DNA of 64,000 bases, taken from the NCBI RefSeq assembly GCF_000715205.1, contig NZ_JOTP01000014.1, positions 1 through 64,000 of the forward strand, read 5' to 3'. This DNA comes from Bacillus zhangzhouensis. GTDB taxonomy: Bacteria > Bacillota > Bacilli > Bacillales > Bacillaceae. The position numbers and the translations under genes are program-made. The notes beneath the pieces are model-generated. The model ran no database searches. It had not been told where the DNA came from and was given only the letters and a program-made list of their open reading frames with translations. Shown here piece after piece: positions 42,939 through 51,821 of this stretch (the stretch's first letter is position 1; each line of letters begins with the position of its first letter).

Positions 42939-45011
42939 CTGCACTTAACCAAAAGGGGCACCACTTTATTATCGATGCTGCTTCACACGACATCTTATTT
43001 ATCAATTGAAGATTTACAGAATCGACTGAATGTCTCTACTCGAACCGTCTACTCTGACATCAAACGAATGAATAGCTGGCTGAAAACTCATGAGCTTAGT
43101 GGCGTTCAGCGAAAAGATCAACTTGGCTACTACTTACTCACACATGAAAAAGAAGTCATTATTCAAAAAGCGAACACTATTCTCGTTGGTTCTGATTATG
43201 AACCATGTGTAAAGGAAAGAAGGGCGATCCTGCTCTTATCCATTGCATGCAGTGAGAAACGTCTAAAAATTGATGATTTTATGAAGCTGACCAAAGTGAG
43301 CCGAAATACATTGCTTGAAGATATGAAACAGCTAAAAGAAGCACTTTCAAAGCAGCAGCTCACGCTTCACTATCAGGCAGCCTGCGGCTATTTGATTTCA
43401 GGAGAAGAAAGAATGATTCGATTGGCGCTGAAACCTTATATTCATTCCATTCGCACCATGATAAAAAACGAAAAAGAGTTTCCATCTTTTTGGTTAAAGG
43501 GCCCTATTTCATATAAGCGGTTACACCTTCTCCTCCAGCACTCAGAACAAGAACTAAAGCTCGAGTTTGCAGATGACATGCTGGATCAGCTGTCTTTGGA
43601 TCTCTTTTTCTACTTTAAGCGGATGAAGCTAGGACGCGCTGTATACATTTCAAACGAAGAAAAGCGTACATTGCAGGAAACAGATGAATGCTTGTCCGCT
43701 ATTCGTTTCATGACACAGATACAAAAAGAAACCAGTCTTCATGTTCATGATGATGAAATCTATTTTCTTAGCACGCTATGGCTCAGCGCAAAGAAACAAA
43801 AGTTTCCTTCAAGTAAAAAACCTGTAGAGCATCTCATTCGTACCATCGCCAGACAAATGATATTTGACTTTCAGCGGTATGCTTGTATTTCCTTTCAAGA
43901 GCCAGAAGCCTTGGAGCAAAACTTAACAATGCATTTAATTCCGGCCTATTACAGGCTCATCTATCACGTTGGTATCATCAATGAATTAACAGATTCTATG
44001 AAAAAAACACAGCCAGAGGTGTTTGAAATCACTCAAAAGGTCGCAGGCCATTTAGAAAAGGTGACCTGTTCAAAGATGAGCGACCATGAAATTGCGTATG
44101 TTGCGATGCATTTTGGCGGCTGGATGAGAAGAGAAGGGATTTCACCGATCGAGAGGCGTTCTGTATACATTGTGTGCGGCGAAGGAATTGGCACAAGTTA
44201 CATGCTGAAAACACAGTTACTTGAATTAATCGGCTACATCGAGGTACGCGGTCTGTTATCTAAGCGTTCATATGAAGAATTGTCATCCATCGATGCCGAC
44301 TTTGTTGTATCAACAACACCTATTTCGTTTAAAGGAAAACCCGTTCACATCGTTCACCCCATTCTTACCGCCTATGAGAAAAAAATATTACTCCAATATG
44401 GGGAAGGCGGAAAAAACAGGCTTGATGAGCAAAGGGTAAACGATTTATTCAACATCATTCAGCAGCATACCATCGTACAAAATGAAAAAGCACTGCTTCG
44501 TGATCTTAAGGAGCTGCTTCATCCCGCATATGTATCCCATCAGAAAGGGTGGAAACCAGTGTTAAACGATTTATTAACAGAAAAAACCATTCAGCTCCAG
44601 CAAACAGCAGAAACGTGGCAAGAGGCCCTCGCAAAAGCAGCGCAGCCTTTACTCGATCAAAATGCCATTCAGGGAGGTTATGTGGAAGCCATGATTCAGT
44701 CCGTTCATCAAAATGGGCCTTATATTGTGATTGCACCACAAGTGGCGATTCCGCATGCCAGACCGGAGGACGGCGTGAACACATTAAGCATGTCACTCAT
44801 GTCATTCAAACAGCCTGTTTACTTTTCAAAGGATGAAAAAAAGCAGGTTCGGCTCGTCATTGTGCTAGCTGCCATTGACAGTATGACTCACCTGAAAGCA
44901 CTCAAACAACTGACCATGCTGTTGAGTGATGAAAAACGAATCCAACAATTAATTGAAGCAGAGGAATTAGCAACGATTCAAGAACTAATTGATCAATTTT
45001 CAAAAGTATAA
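42939..45011 (+). CDS. PRD-type PTS regulator with EIIB and EIIA domains
   Basis: This 690-aa LicR/MtlR-like activator has an N-terminal HTH (LQNRLNVSTRTVYSDIKRMN), a second HTH (MKLTKVSRNTLLEDMKQLKE), two PRDs (EIAYVAMHFGG in PRD2), an EIIB-like domain with Cys413 (VYIVCGEGIGTSY) and an EIIA domain with His606 (IAPQVAIPHARPEDGV). No ATG has a usable ribosome site: ATG 42975 would cut the first helix. CTG at 42939 has GGGAGG 8 nt upstream and gives HLTKRGTTLLSMLLHTT, the usual N-terminus, so it is proposed as start. It heads an ascorbate-type PTS operon lacking a separate EIIA. Confidence 0.82.
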   Translation: MHLTKRGTTLLSMLLHTTSYLSIEDLQNRLNVSTRTVYSDIKRMNSWLKTHELSGVQRKDQLGYYLLTHEKEVIIQKANTILVGSDYEPCVKERRAILLLSIACSEKRLKIDDFMKLTKVSRNTLLEDMKQLKEALSKQQLTLHYQAACGYLISGEERMIRLALKPYIHSIRTMIKNEKEFPSFWLKGPISYKRLHLLLQHSEQELKLEFADDMLDQLSLDLFFYFKRMKLGRAVYISNEEKRTLQETDECLSAIRFMTQIQKETSLHVHDDEIYFLSTLWLSAKKQKFPSSKKPVEHLIRTIARQMIFDFQRYACISFQEPEALEQNLTMHLIPAYYRLIYHVGIINELTDSMKKTQPEVFEITQKVAGHLEKVTCSKMSDHEIAYVAMHFGGWMRREGISPIERRSVYIVCGEGIGTSYMLKTQLLELIGYIEVRGLLSKRSYEELSSIDADFVVSTTPISFKGKPVHIVHPILTAYEKKILLQYGEGGKNRLDEQRVNDLFNIIQQHTIVQNEKALLRDLKELLHPAYVSHQKGWKPVLNDLLTEKTIQLQQTAETWQEALAKAAQPLLDQNAIQGGYVEAMIQSVHQNGPYIVIAPQVAIPHARPEDGVNTLSMSLMSFKQPVYFSKDEKKQVRLVIVLAAIDSMTHLKALKQLTMLLSDEKRIQQLIEAEELATIQELIDQFSKV

Positions 45012-45026
45012 AGGAGGAAAAAGACA

Positions 45027-45293
45027 ATGAAAAAAATTCTTGTTGTGTGTGGAAACGGATTAGGAAGCAGCTTTATTGTAGAAATGAATGTCAAAAAAGC
45101 TTTAGAAGAGTTAGGCCTTTTAGCTGAAGTGGATCATACCGATCTCAGTACAAGTAAAAATGAAAAAGCCGATCTGTATATCGGAGCAAAAGACATTATT
45201 GATCAACTGGATGACGGCACAAGAAAGGTTGCTGGATTAAATAACTTGTTAGACCAGGAAGCCATTAAAGACGTCCTTCGCAAACACATATAG
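45027..45293 (+). CDS. PTS ascorbate/galactitol-type EIIB component
   Basis: This 88-aa protein is a stand-alone EIIB of the UlaB/GatB type: KKILVVCGNGLGSSFIVEMN with phospho-Cys8. It receives phosphate from an EIIA and gives it to sugar bound to EIIC. AAAGGAGG precedes its ATG. The only EIIA in the operon is the C-terminal domain of the regulator. Confidence 0.9.
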   Translation: MKKILVVCGNGLGSSFIVEMNVKKALEELGLLAEVDHTDLSTSKNEKADLYIGAKDIIDQLDDGTRKVAGLNNLLDQEAIKDVLRKHI

Positions 45294-45318
45294 GTCAGGA
45301 AAAAGGGGGATTCACATC

Positions 45319-46581
45319 ATGATAGAACTGATCATGAACGATATATTGGGCACACCTGCCATTCTCATCGGTTTGTTTGCACTAGCTGGTTTACTTTTGC
45401 AGAAAAAATCAGCCGCAGATACCGTGTCAGGCACCTTGAAAACAACTATGGGATTCTTAATATTAGGAGCCGGCGCCACAGTCGTGTCTGATTCACTTGG
45501 TGTTTTTCGAAAGATGTTTGAAGCAGCCTTTCACATTCAAGGAGTTGTCCCAAATACAGATGCCATGGCTGCGATTGCTCAAAAGGAATTCGGTACACAG
45601 ACAGCTCTCATTATGATTTTTGGCATGCTGGTCAATCTGTTACTGGCAAAATTCACACCATTTAAATACGTTTTTTTAACAGGTCATCATACGTTGTATA
45701 TGGCTGCTATGCTCGCAGTCGTTCTCTCAACAGCCGGCATGGGAGGGGCACTTCTTATCGCCACCGGTTCCATGATATTAGGAGCAGCTATGGTCATAGC
45801 ACCCGCTATCCTACAGCCATTTACAAGGAAAGTCACCGGAAGCGATGATCTCGCGCTCGGCCACTTCAGTACCTTCGGTTATTTTACAGCGGGAATGATC
45901 GGCAAATGGGTAGGCCGTCCAGAGAAATCAACAGAAACCATTCAAGTACCTAAATCACTCGGCTTTCTAAGAGATACATCGGTTGCGATTTCGATCACAA
46001 TGGCTTTGCTGTTTTTTGCGATTGCACCGTTTGCAGGGATTTCCTTTATAGAACAGATTAGCGGAGGCACGAATTTCGCCGTCTTTATTCTCATCCAGGC
46101 CATTACCTTTGCAGCTGGTGTATACATTATTTTAGCAGGGGTGCGAATGGCAATTGGCGAGATCGTGCCTGCATTTAAAGGGATTGCTGATCGGTTTGTG
46201 AAAGGTGCAAAGCCGGCACTTGATGCACCAACCGTTTTCCCTTTTGCTCCAAATGCGGTTATTATCGGTTTTTTATGCAGCTTTGCAGGAGGGATCGTAT
46301 CCATTTTTCTTTTACCTTTGTTTGGTTTAACTGTCATTGTCCCTGGTCTTGTCCCGCACTTTTTTTGCGGTGCTACAGCAGGAGTGTATGGCAATGCAAC
46401 AGGAGGGGTGAGAGGTGCTGTCGCAGGGGCATTTGTGAATGGATTACTTCTTTCATTCTTACCTGCTTGTTTACTCCCTGTGTTAGGAACTCTTGGCTTT
46501 GAAGGGACAACTTTTGGAGATACAGACTTCGGGATCATCGGAATCTTGATTGGATTGATCAAGTTTTTATTTCATCTTTAA
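45319..46581 (+). CDS. PTS ascorbate-type EIIC permease (UlaA/SgaT family)
   Basis: This 420-aa polytopic protein belongs to the ascorbate-type EIIC family. About eleven hydrophobic segments are visible, with FNVLL-like helices replaced here by TALIMIFGMLVNLLLAKF, FTPFKYVFLTGHHTLYMAA and HFFCGATAGVYGNATGGVRG. It transports the sugar while EIIB phosphorylates it. No UlaD/UlaE/UlaG ascorbate enzymes follow; an AlsE-type epimerase does, so the substrate is probably D-allulose rather than ascorbate. A 206-aa reverse frame here is a shadow. Confidence 0.87.
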   Translation: MIELIMNDILGTPAILIGLFALAGLLLQKKSAADTVSGTLKTTMGFLILGAGATVVSDSLGVFRKMFEAAFHIQGVVPNTDAMAAIAQKEFGTQTALIMIFGMLVNLLLAKFTPFKYVFLTGHHTLYMAAMLAVVLSTAGMGGALLIATGSMILGAAMVIAPAILQPFTRKVTGSDDLALGHFSTFGYFTAGMIGKWVGRPEKSTETIQVPKSLGFLRDTSVAISITMALLFFAIAPFAGISFIEQISGGTNFAVFILIQAITFAAGVYIILAGVRMAIGEIVPAFKGIADRFVKGAKPALDAPTVFPFAPNAVIIGFLCSFAGGIVSIFLLPLFGLTVIVPGLVPHFFCGATAGVYGNATGGVRGAVAGAFVNGLLLSFLPACLLPVLGTLGFEGTTFGDTDFGIIGILIGLIKFLFHL

Positions 46582-46599
46582 AAAAGGAGGAGGCTGAGA

Positions 46600-47292
46600 A
46601 TGAAAGCCATTTTTTCACCTTCACTGATGTGCATGGATTTAACGCACTTCCGTGAACAAATTCATCTTCTTAACACGAGAGCAGATCGGTATCATGTCGA
46701 CGTCATGGATGGACATTACGTGAAAAATATCACCTTATCACCCTTTTTCATTGAACAGCTTCGAAAGCTGACAGATGTACCGATTGATGTTCACCTTATG
46801 GCCGAACATCCCCAGGAATTTTTAATCGATGCGTGTATTGATGCAGGCGCAACGATGATTTGTTTACACCCGGAAGTTGTGCAAAAAGACGTCTTTCGAA
46901 TCATCCGGCATATCCACCAAAGAAAGTGTGAGGTCGGCTTTGTCCTAAATCCCGCCACACCAGTTGCGGCATTAGATGCTTTTATTCATTTAATAGACCG
47001 AGTGACGATCATGACGATCGATCCAGGGTTTGCCGGACAGCCTTTTATTGAGGAAATGCTTCAGAAAATCAAAGAGGTGAAGGATGTAAAAGAGAAGGGA
47101 GGGTACTCGTTTTCAATCGAAGTAGACGGCTCTTGTAATGAAAGCACGTTCCGACTACTTGCTGAGGCTGGAAATGAGATCTATATCATCGGCACTTCAG
47201 GTTTATTTGGACTTCACGAACAACTCGACATCGCGTGGGAAACAATGAAGCAATTGTTTGCAAAAGAAACAGCCGCAATGAAATCACCTTAG
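46600..47292 (+). CDS. alsE: D-allulose-6-phosphate 3-epimerase AlsE
   Basis: This 230-aa TIM-barrel epimerase closely matches the pattern I recall for E. coli AlsE: SPSLMCMDLTHFREQI, HVDVMDGHYV, TLSPFF, LHPE, MTIDPGFAGQPFIEEML, SIEVDGSCN and IGTSGLFGLHEQLD. It converts D-allulose-6-phosphate to fructose-6-phosphate; ribulose-phosphate 3-epimerases are the wider family. AAAAAGGAGG precedes the ATG. As last gene of the PTS operon it links import to glycolysis. Confidence 0.82.
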   Translation: MKAIFSPSLMCMDLTHFREQIHLLNTRADRYHVDVMDGHYVKNITLSPFFIEQLRKLTDVPIDVHLMAEHPQEFLIDACIDAGATMICLHPEVVQKDVFRIIRHIHQRKCEVGFVLNPATPVAALDAFIHLIDRVTIMTIDPGFAGQPFIEEMLQKIKEVKDVKEKGGYSFSIEVDGSCNESTFRLLAEAGNEIYIIGTSGLFGLHEQLDIAWETMKQLFAKETAAMKSP

Positions 47293-47298
47293 GAAACG

Positions 47299-47325
47299 AG
47301 AGGATGAAATCCATCCTCTTTTTTT
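47299..47325 (+). terminator. Terminator after alsE
   Basis: An 8-bp perfect stem (AGAGGATG / CATCCTCT) with a 5-nt loop and a run of T. Confidence 0.85.
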
Positions 47326-47399
47326 ACGTAAATTTACTAAAATCACTGCACATCCACCAACACATACTCAAAAACATGAAAAAAAGCGAAAATTTATAA

Positions 47400-47428
47400 T
47401 TGAAAGCGCTTTATTTATGTGTTATTCT
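47400..47428 (+). promoter_or_regulatory. msmR promoter with overlapping cre/LacI-type operator
   Basis: TTGAAA (47400-47405) and TATTCT (47423-47428) are 17 nt apart. TGAAAGCGCTTTAT (47401-47414), with the perfect core AAAGCGCTTT, covers the -35. It matches the CcpA cre consensus with one mismatch and could equally be the MsmR operator. Confidence 0.55.
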
Positions 47429-47479
47429 TCAAATATCTTTAGTAAACATTTAGTCAAAAAAGCCATGAGGAGTTTGCCT

Positions 47480-48520
47480 ATGACCACACTCAAAGATATT
47501 GCTCATGATGCAAAAGTATCCGTTTCCACTGTATCTCGTGTGTTAAATGGCGACCAAACGCTAGCCGTTTCACACGCAACAAGACAAAACATCCTCGACA
47601 TTGCTAAAAAGTTAAACTATACCCCAGTGAGAGCAAGAAAAGCCGATCAAGCAGAAGGAAAAAGCCCATCTGAATCCCCAGTCATCGGTGTCGTTGTCGC
47701 ACAATCCATTGATGAAGAATTAAATGATCCCTTTTTTTCATCCATTCGAAAAGGAATCGAAAAAGAATATGCCAAACAAGGCCTGTCCACCCTCCATACA
47801 TTTCGCCTGAGAAGCATAGACAAAGGTGCGATGCTAAAAGAGATAGACGGTTTGATCGTCATTGGACGAATCAGCCCCGATACTGTTGAAAAAATGACAA
47901 ATCGCATGAAGCACATTGTTTTTATCAATCATTATGCAGATGAAGATTTGTATGATTGCGTACATGTGGACTTTGTAAGAGCGGCTGATCGCGCTATTCG
48001 ACACTTGCAATCTCTCGGCTATACACACCTAGGCTATATCGGCGGGAAAGAACGAGAACATTTTTTCGAAGGGAACGCTGTCATTGAAGACGAAAGACAA
48101 ACAACTTTTGTGAAAAGAATGCAAGAGGCGGGAGGTCTTCATTTGGATGATATCCACATTGGTGAATACTCCATGCAAGAAGGCTATACGCTTATGCAAC
48201 AAGCCATCGAAAAAGGAAATCTTCCAGAAGCCTTTTTTATCGGAAGTGACTCTATGGCGATTGGTGCTATGCGTGCTCTACATGAAGCGGGTCTCCGTGT
48301 GCCTCTCGATGTATCCATTGTTGGGTTTAATGACATTGAAGCCGCTTCATTTTCAAGCCCGCCGCTCACAACAGTCAAAGTGTATACAGAAGAAATGGGG
48401 GAAGTCGGTCTGAAGCTGTTACTTGAGCGGATACACGGAAGAAAACTCCCTCTAAAAGTCGTCGTGCCCACGAAGCTCATTGAAAGAGGCAGCACATGCT
48501 TAATCCATGAAAGGGGGTGA
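47480..48520 (+). CDS. msmR: LacI-family repressor of the alpha-galactoside operon, MsmR
   Basis: This 346-aa regulator has the LacI HTH (TTLKDIAHDAKVSVSTVSRV, residues 2-21, hinge near 50) and a periplasmic-binding-like effector domain (SPVIGVVVAQSIDEELNDPF, FIGSDSMAIGAMRALHEAG, VSIVGFNDIEAASF). The frame extends to 47417, but ATG 47480 has GAGGAG 7 nt upstream. It precedes msmE-amyD-amyC-melA as in B. subtilis (genes also named mel). It probably responds to melibiose or raffinose-type sugars. Confidence 0.87.
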   Translation: MTTLKDIAHDAKVSVSTVSRVLNGDQTLAVSHATRQNILDIAKKLNYTPVRARKADQAEGKSPSESPVIGVVVAQSIDEELNDPFFSSIRKGIEKEYAKQGLSTLHTFRLRSIDKGAMLKEIDGLIVIGRISPDTVEKMTNRMKHIVFINHYADEDLYDCVHVDFVRAADRAIRHLQSLGYTHLGYIGGKEREHFFEGNAVIEDERQTTFVKRMQEAGGLHLDDIHIGEYSMQEGYTLMQQAIEKGNLPEAFFIGSDSMAIGAMRALHEAGLRVPLDVSIVGFNDIEAASFSSPPLTTVKVYTEEMGEVGLKLLLERIHGRKLPLKVVVPTKLIERGSTCLIHERG

Positions 48521-48564
48521 AACAGCATTTCAGCAAACAAAAAAGAGACAAAAAAGCAGAAAGG

Positions 48565-48611
48565 AAGCTGCTGAGCATGATGGCCAGATCATGCTGAACA
48601 CAAGGCAGCTT
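48565..48611. promoter_or_regulatory. Nested inverted repeat upstream of the msmE promoter
   Basis: An 8-bp inner repeat (AGCATGAT / ATCATGCT, 6-nt loop) lies inside a 7-bp outer repeat (AAGCTGC / GCAGCTT). No T run follows, so it could be a weak 3' hairpin of msmR or a regulator-binding region just upstream of the msmE promoter. Confidence 0.4.
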
Positions 48612-48633
48612 ACCGATATGCTCTCTTATCTCT

Positions 48634-48660
48634 TTGAAAAGAATAGAATTCCAGTATAAT
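48634..48660 (+). promoter_or_regulatory. Promoter of msmE
   Basis: A perfect TATAAT (48655-48660) is preceded by TTGAAA (48634-48639) at a short 15-nt spacing. It is 77 nt upstream of the msmE start. Confidence 0.45.
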
Positions 48661-48737
48661 GGACTTCTTTTGTTTCCGCAACTGCATGAATTCTATCAAC
48701 AATCGTCTGAATTTTCAGTGATCAAAAGGAGGAAACC

Positions 48738-49997
48738 ATGAATAAAAAAAGCATGCTGCTGATGACTGTAGCCTTTGTTTTGACCATGATTTTGTCTGCT
48801 TGCAGCAATAACGGCGCTTCTGAAGCAAACGGAAAGGTCACCCTGACTCTATTTTCGACGATGAGTAACAGCGGAGAAAGAAAAGCGTTTGAAGAAGTGA
48901 TTCGTGATTTTGAAAAGGAGCATCAACATATTCGAATCGACGCCAATTTCCCTGGCAACAGCTATGAAGATATGATACGTGTCAAAATGGGAGCGAACGA
49001 TATGCCTGACCTATTTGATACACATGGCTGGGCCAAACTGCGATATAGCGAGTATGTGGCTGATTTAAAGGAGATGGACTGGGTCAAACAGCTTGATCCT
49101 TCACTCGACCAGATTTTAAAGGACAAAGATGGCAAAGTGTACGCCTATCCGCTGAATCAAGCGAAGGATGGGCTTAGTTTCAATGCCAATCTATTAAAAA
49201 AATATGGCATTGAAGTACCTAGAACACTTGATGAACTCAAAAGTGCTTTACAAACGGTCAAAGAAAGGAGTAAGGGAGATGTTGTGCCGCTCTGGATACC
49301 AGGAGGAGATAATTCAAATATCGCCCAGATCTTTGACGAACTAGCCACACCTTTATTAATCACCGATCAAAAACATCAATACGGAAAAGAACTTGAAAAC
49401 GGAACGTTTGATTGGTCTCACTATACTCCGCTTGCACAGTTCATGAAGGAGCTAAAGGATCAAGACCTTTTAAACAAAGATGTCCTCACAGCGAAACTGT
49501 CTCAGGCACCTGAGCTGATGGCGCAAAACAAAATCGCTTTCACTTTTGTCGGAGGATCTCTAGGTCCTGAAGCGACAGAGCTCAATCAATCGATCAAAGT
49601 AGGTACGATGCCTGTTCCAGCCATTCATGAAGGAGATAAGCAAAGCTGGATTGGCGGAGAACGATTCACTGTCGCTGCCTGGAAGGACTCTAAACATCTA
49701 AAAGAAGCAAAACAATTCATCGACTTTTTAGCAAAACCAGAAAATGTGAAGAAAATCGCAGAGGGCACATCCTCTGAAACGGCCTTAAAGCAAGTGAAAG
49801 CCAAAAACTATTACTCTACGTTTTACGATCAATACGAACATATCAAGATTGAACCATATTTTGACCGAAAATACTTACCAAGCGGAATGTGGGCTGTCAT
49901 GGCAACAACCGGTCAAGAATTATTAGCAGGCTCCATCACACCAGAACAATTATCAAAGAAAATGGAAGAGGAATATAAGCGCTTGAAAAAACAATAG
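48738..49997 (+). CDS. msmE: Alpha-galactoside ABC transporter substrate-binding lipoprotein MsmE
   Basis: This 419-aa extracellular binding lipoprotein has a signal peptide ending LSAC with lipid-bearing Cys22. The family-1 solute-binding fold shows VTLTLFSTMSNSGERKAFEE, NDMPDLFDTHGW and KQFIDFLAKPENVKK. It captures melibiose/raffinose-type oligosaccharides. AAAGGAGG precedes ATG. It is followed by two permeases; the ATPase is not encoded here, as in other Bacillus sugar systems that share MsmX. Confidence 0.88.
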   Translation: MNKKSMLLMTVAFVLTMILSACSNNGASEANGKVTLTLFSTMSNSGERKAFEEVIRDFEKEHQHIRIDANFPGNSYEDMIRVKMGANDMPDLFDTHGWAKLRYSEYVADLKEMDWVKQLDPSLDQILKDKDGKVYAYPLNQAKDGLSFNANLLKKYGIEVPRTLDELKSALQTVKERSKGDVVPLWIPGGDNSNIAQIFDELATPLLITDQKHQYGKELENGTFDWSHYTPLAQFMKELKDQDLLNKDVLTAKLSQAPELMAQNKIAFTFVGGSLGPEATELNQSIKVGTMPVPAIHEGDKQSWIGGERFTVAAWKDSKHLKEAKQFIDFLAKPENVKKIAEGTSSETALKQVKAKNYYSTFYDQYEHIKIEPYFDRKYLPSGMWAVMATTGQELLAGSITPEQLSKKMEEEYKRLKKQ

Positions 49998-50027
49998 CCG
50001 ACTGATGCTGAAACAGGAGTGAAGCCA

Positions 50028-50960
50028 ATGAGTGACACCACAAAAGCAAAACAGGCGACCGCATTCACCTCTTTTCCAAAACAGAAAATGAAAAGAAGCC
50101 AAAATTCATCACTTTGGTGGATGTACATGCCAGCTGTTCTCGTGGTCAGTACCTTTATCATTTATCCCTTTTTTAACGGGATTCAGCTTTCTTTTACAAA
50201 TTGGAACGGTTTTTCACAAAACTATGAGTGGATTGGGCTTGATCAATACAAACGGCTGCTTCAAGACCCTACCACATGGCTTGTTGTCAAAAACACACTT
50301 CTTTACGGAATTGGGAGCACCATCTTACAAAATATCATTGGACTTGGGTATGCTCTTTTGTTACATCAAAGCTTAAAGATGAGAGCCATCACAAGGACTG
50401 TGATCTATTTACCCGTCATGATCAGTCCGATTGCTATGGGCTATATTTGGTATTTTGTGTTTGCTTATCAAGGCGGTGCCTTAAACGATGTGGTGACGCT
50501 TTTTGGATTTGACCAAATAAATGCGCTTGGCAATCCGCAATTAAACACATGGATCATTGTGCTTGTCAACACGTATCAATTCGTCGGAATTGCAATGATC
50601 ATTTATTTAGCAGGACTTCAAAGTATTCCTCAGGATTATTATGAAGCGGCACAATTAGACGGCGCATCAAGCCTCCAGCAATTCAGGCGGATCACATTGC
50701 CGCTTTTAATGCCGTCCATCACCATTAATATAGTGCTCAATGTCATTGGCGGACTCAAGCTGTTTGATGTCATTGTGGCACTCACTGGCGGCGGACCTGG
50801 AGATTCTTCGCAATCGATGTCGACCTTTATGTATGATCTATATTTCAAACGTCAGGATGCAGGCTATGCCGCGACACAAGGTGTCTTCATGGCTGTCATC
50901 ATTCTTGTGATAAGTGTCGCAGCGTTGATTTATTTCAAACGAAAGGAGACCGAGGTGTGA
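50028..50960 (+). CDS. amyD: Sugar ABC transporter permease AmyD
   Basis: This 310-aa MalF-type permease has six helices after a basic N-terminus. The cytoplasmic EAA loop that docks to the ATPase is [23 protein letters not shown] 50028 has ACAGGAG 8 nt upstream; the GTG at 50019 overlaps that site. The stop overlaps the amyC start by one base (TGATG). Subunit of the MsmE alpha-galactoside importer. Confidence 0.87.
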   Translation: MSDTTKAKQATAFTSFPKQKMKRSQNSSLWWMYMPAVLVVSTFIIYPFFNGIQLSFTNWNGFSQNYEWIGLDQYKRLLQDPTTWLVVKNTLLYGIGSTILQNIIGLGYALLLHQSLKMRAITRTVIYLPVMISPIAMGYIWYFVFAYQGGALNDVVTLFGFDQINALGNPQLNTWIIVLVNTYQFVGIAMIIYLAGLQSIPQDYYEAAQLDGASSLQQFRRITLPLLMPSITINIVLNVIGGLKLFDVIVALTGGGPGDSSQSMSTFMYDLYFKRQDAGYAATQGVFMAVIILVISVAALIYFKRKETEV

Positions 50961-51790
50961 TGGATAACGCCTATAAACGCAAGAAAAGATGGTACTCCTT
51001 ACTCGCACTTTTGATTACATTGCTTCACCTCATCCCATTTTATATCTTAGTGACGACATCGCTAAAGGGGATAGGAGATTTCAGTTCAAAATGGCTGTTT
51101 CCGACAACGCTTCACCTTGAAAATTTTCGCAAGGCATGGACAGAGGCTCAGCTTGGCCAGTCCTTTTTGAATACAGTGATCATTACGTTCAGCTCCGCTG
51201 TCTTACTCATCATTCTTGGATCTCTTGCAGCCTATCCGCTCGCAAGAAGGGTCACAAAGCTCAATAAAGCGGTTTATGTGTTATTCATTGCCATTATGGT
51301 CATTCCACCGCTCACAGCTCTTGTCCCGCTATATAAAATGGTCGTTCAAATCGGAATGATGAATACGTATCAAATCGCTATTTTAAACAATGTGGCCGCC
51401 TTTTTGCCGCTGACGATTTTTTTATACGCAGGCTTTATCCGTTCAACGATTCCAAAGGAGCTTGAAGAAGCCGCTCGTATTGATGGCGCGGGAACATTTA
51501 GAGTCTTTTTCACCGTCGTTTTTCCGCTGCTGAAGCCGATTACCGCTTCTGTTTTAATTATTGCCTGTGTGTATATTTGGAACGACTATCAATTTGCCAT
51601 CTTCTTTTTGCAAGATAAAGAGATGCATACACTCACGGTCGCCTTATCCAATTTTTTTGGTCAAAATCAGCATCAGCTCCAGCTCGTTGGCGCCGCTGCT
51701 CTTATCGCGATGCTGCCAATGGTCACGATGTTTTTACTTTTGCAAAAATATTTTATCGCAGGGCTTTCACAAGGCTCTGTCAAAGGGTAA
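50960..51790 (+). CDS. amyC: Sugar ABC transporter permease AmyC
   Basis: This 276-aa MalG-type permease has six helices and the EAA loop EEAARIDGAGTFRVFFTVVF. ATG 50960 overlaps the amyD stop codon, implying coupled translation. It is the second membrane subunit of the MsmE importer. Confidence 0.87.
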   Translation: MDNAYKRKKRWYSLLALLITLLHLIPFYILVTTSLKGIGDFSSKWLFPTTLHLENFRKAWTEAQLGQSFLNTVIITFSSAVLLIILGSLAAYPLARRVTKLNKAVYVLFIAIMVIPPLTALVPLYKMVVQIGMMNTYQIAILNNVAAFLPLTIFLYAGFIRSTIPKELEEAARIDGAGTFRVFFTVVFPLLKPITASVLIIACVYIWNDYQFAIFFLQDKEMHTLTVALSNFFGQNQHQLQLVGAAALIAMLPMVTMFLLLQKYFIAGLSQGSVKG

Positions 51791-51821
51791 TCCTACATTG
51801 CTGTAAAAAGGAGAGTCGTCT

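Noticed and set aside
45942..46562. 206-codon reverse frame inside the EIIC gene
   Set aside because: Low-complexity composition rich in Pro, Lys and Thr, no ribosome site, and full overlap with a clear PTS permease: a shadow of helix-coding DNA.
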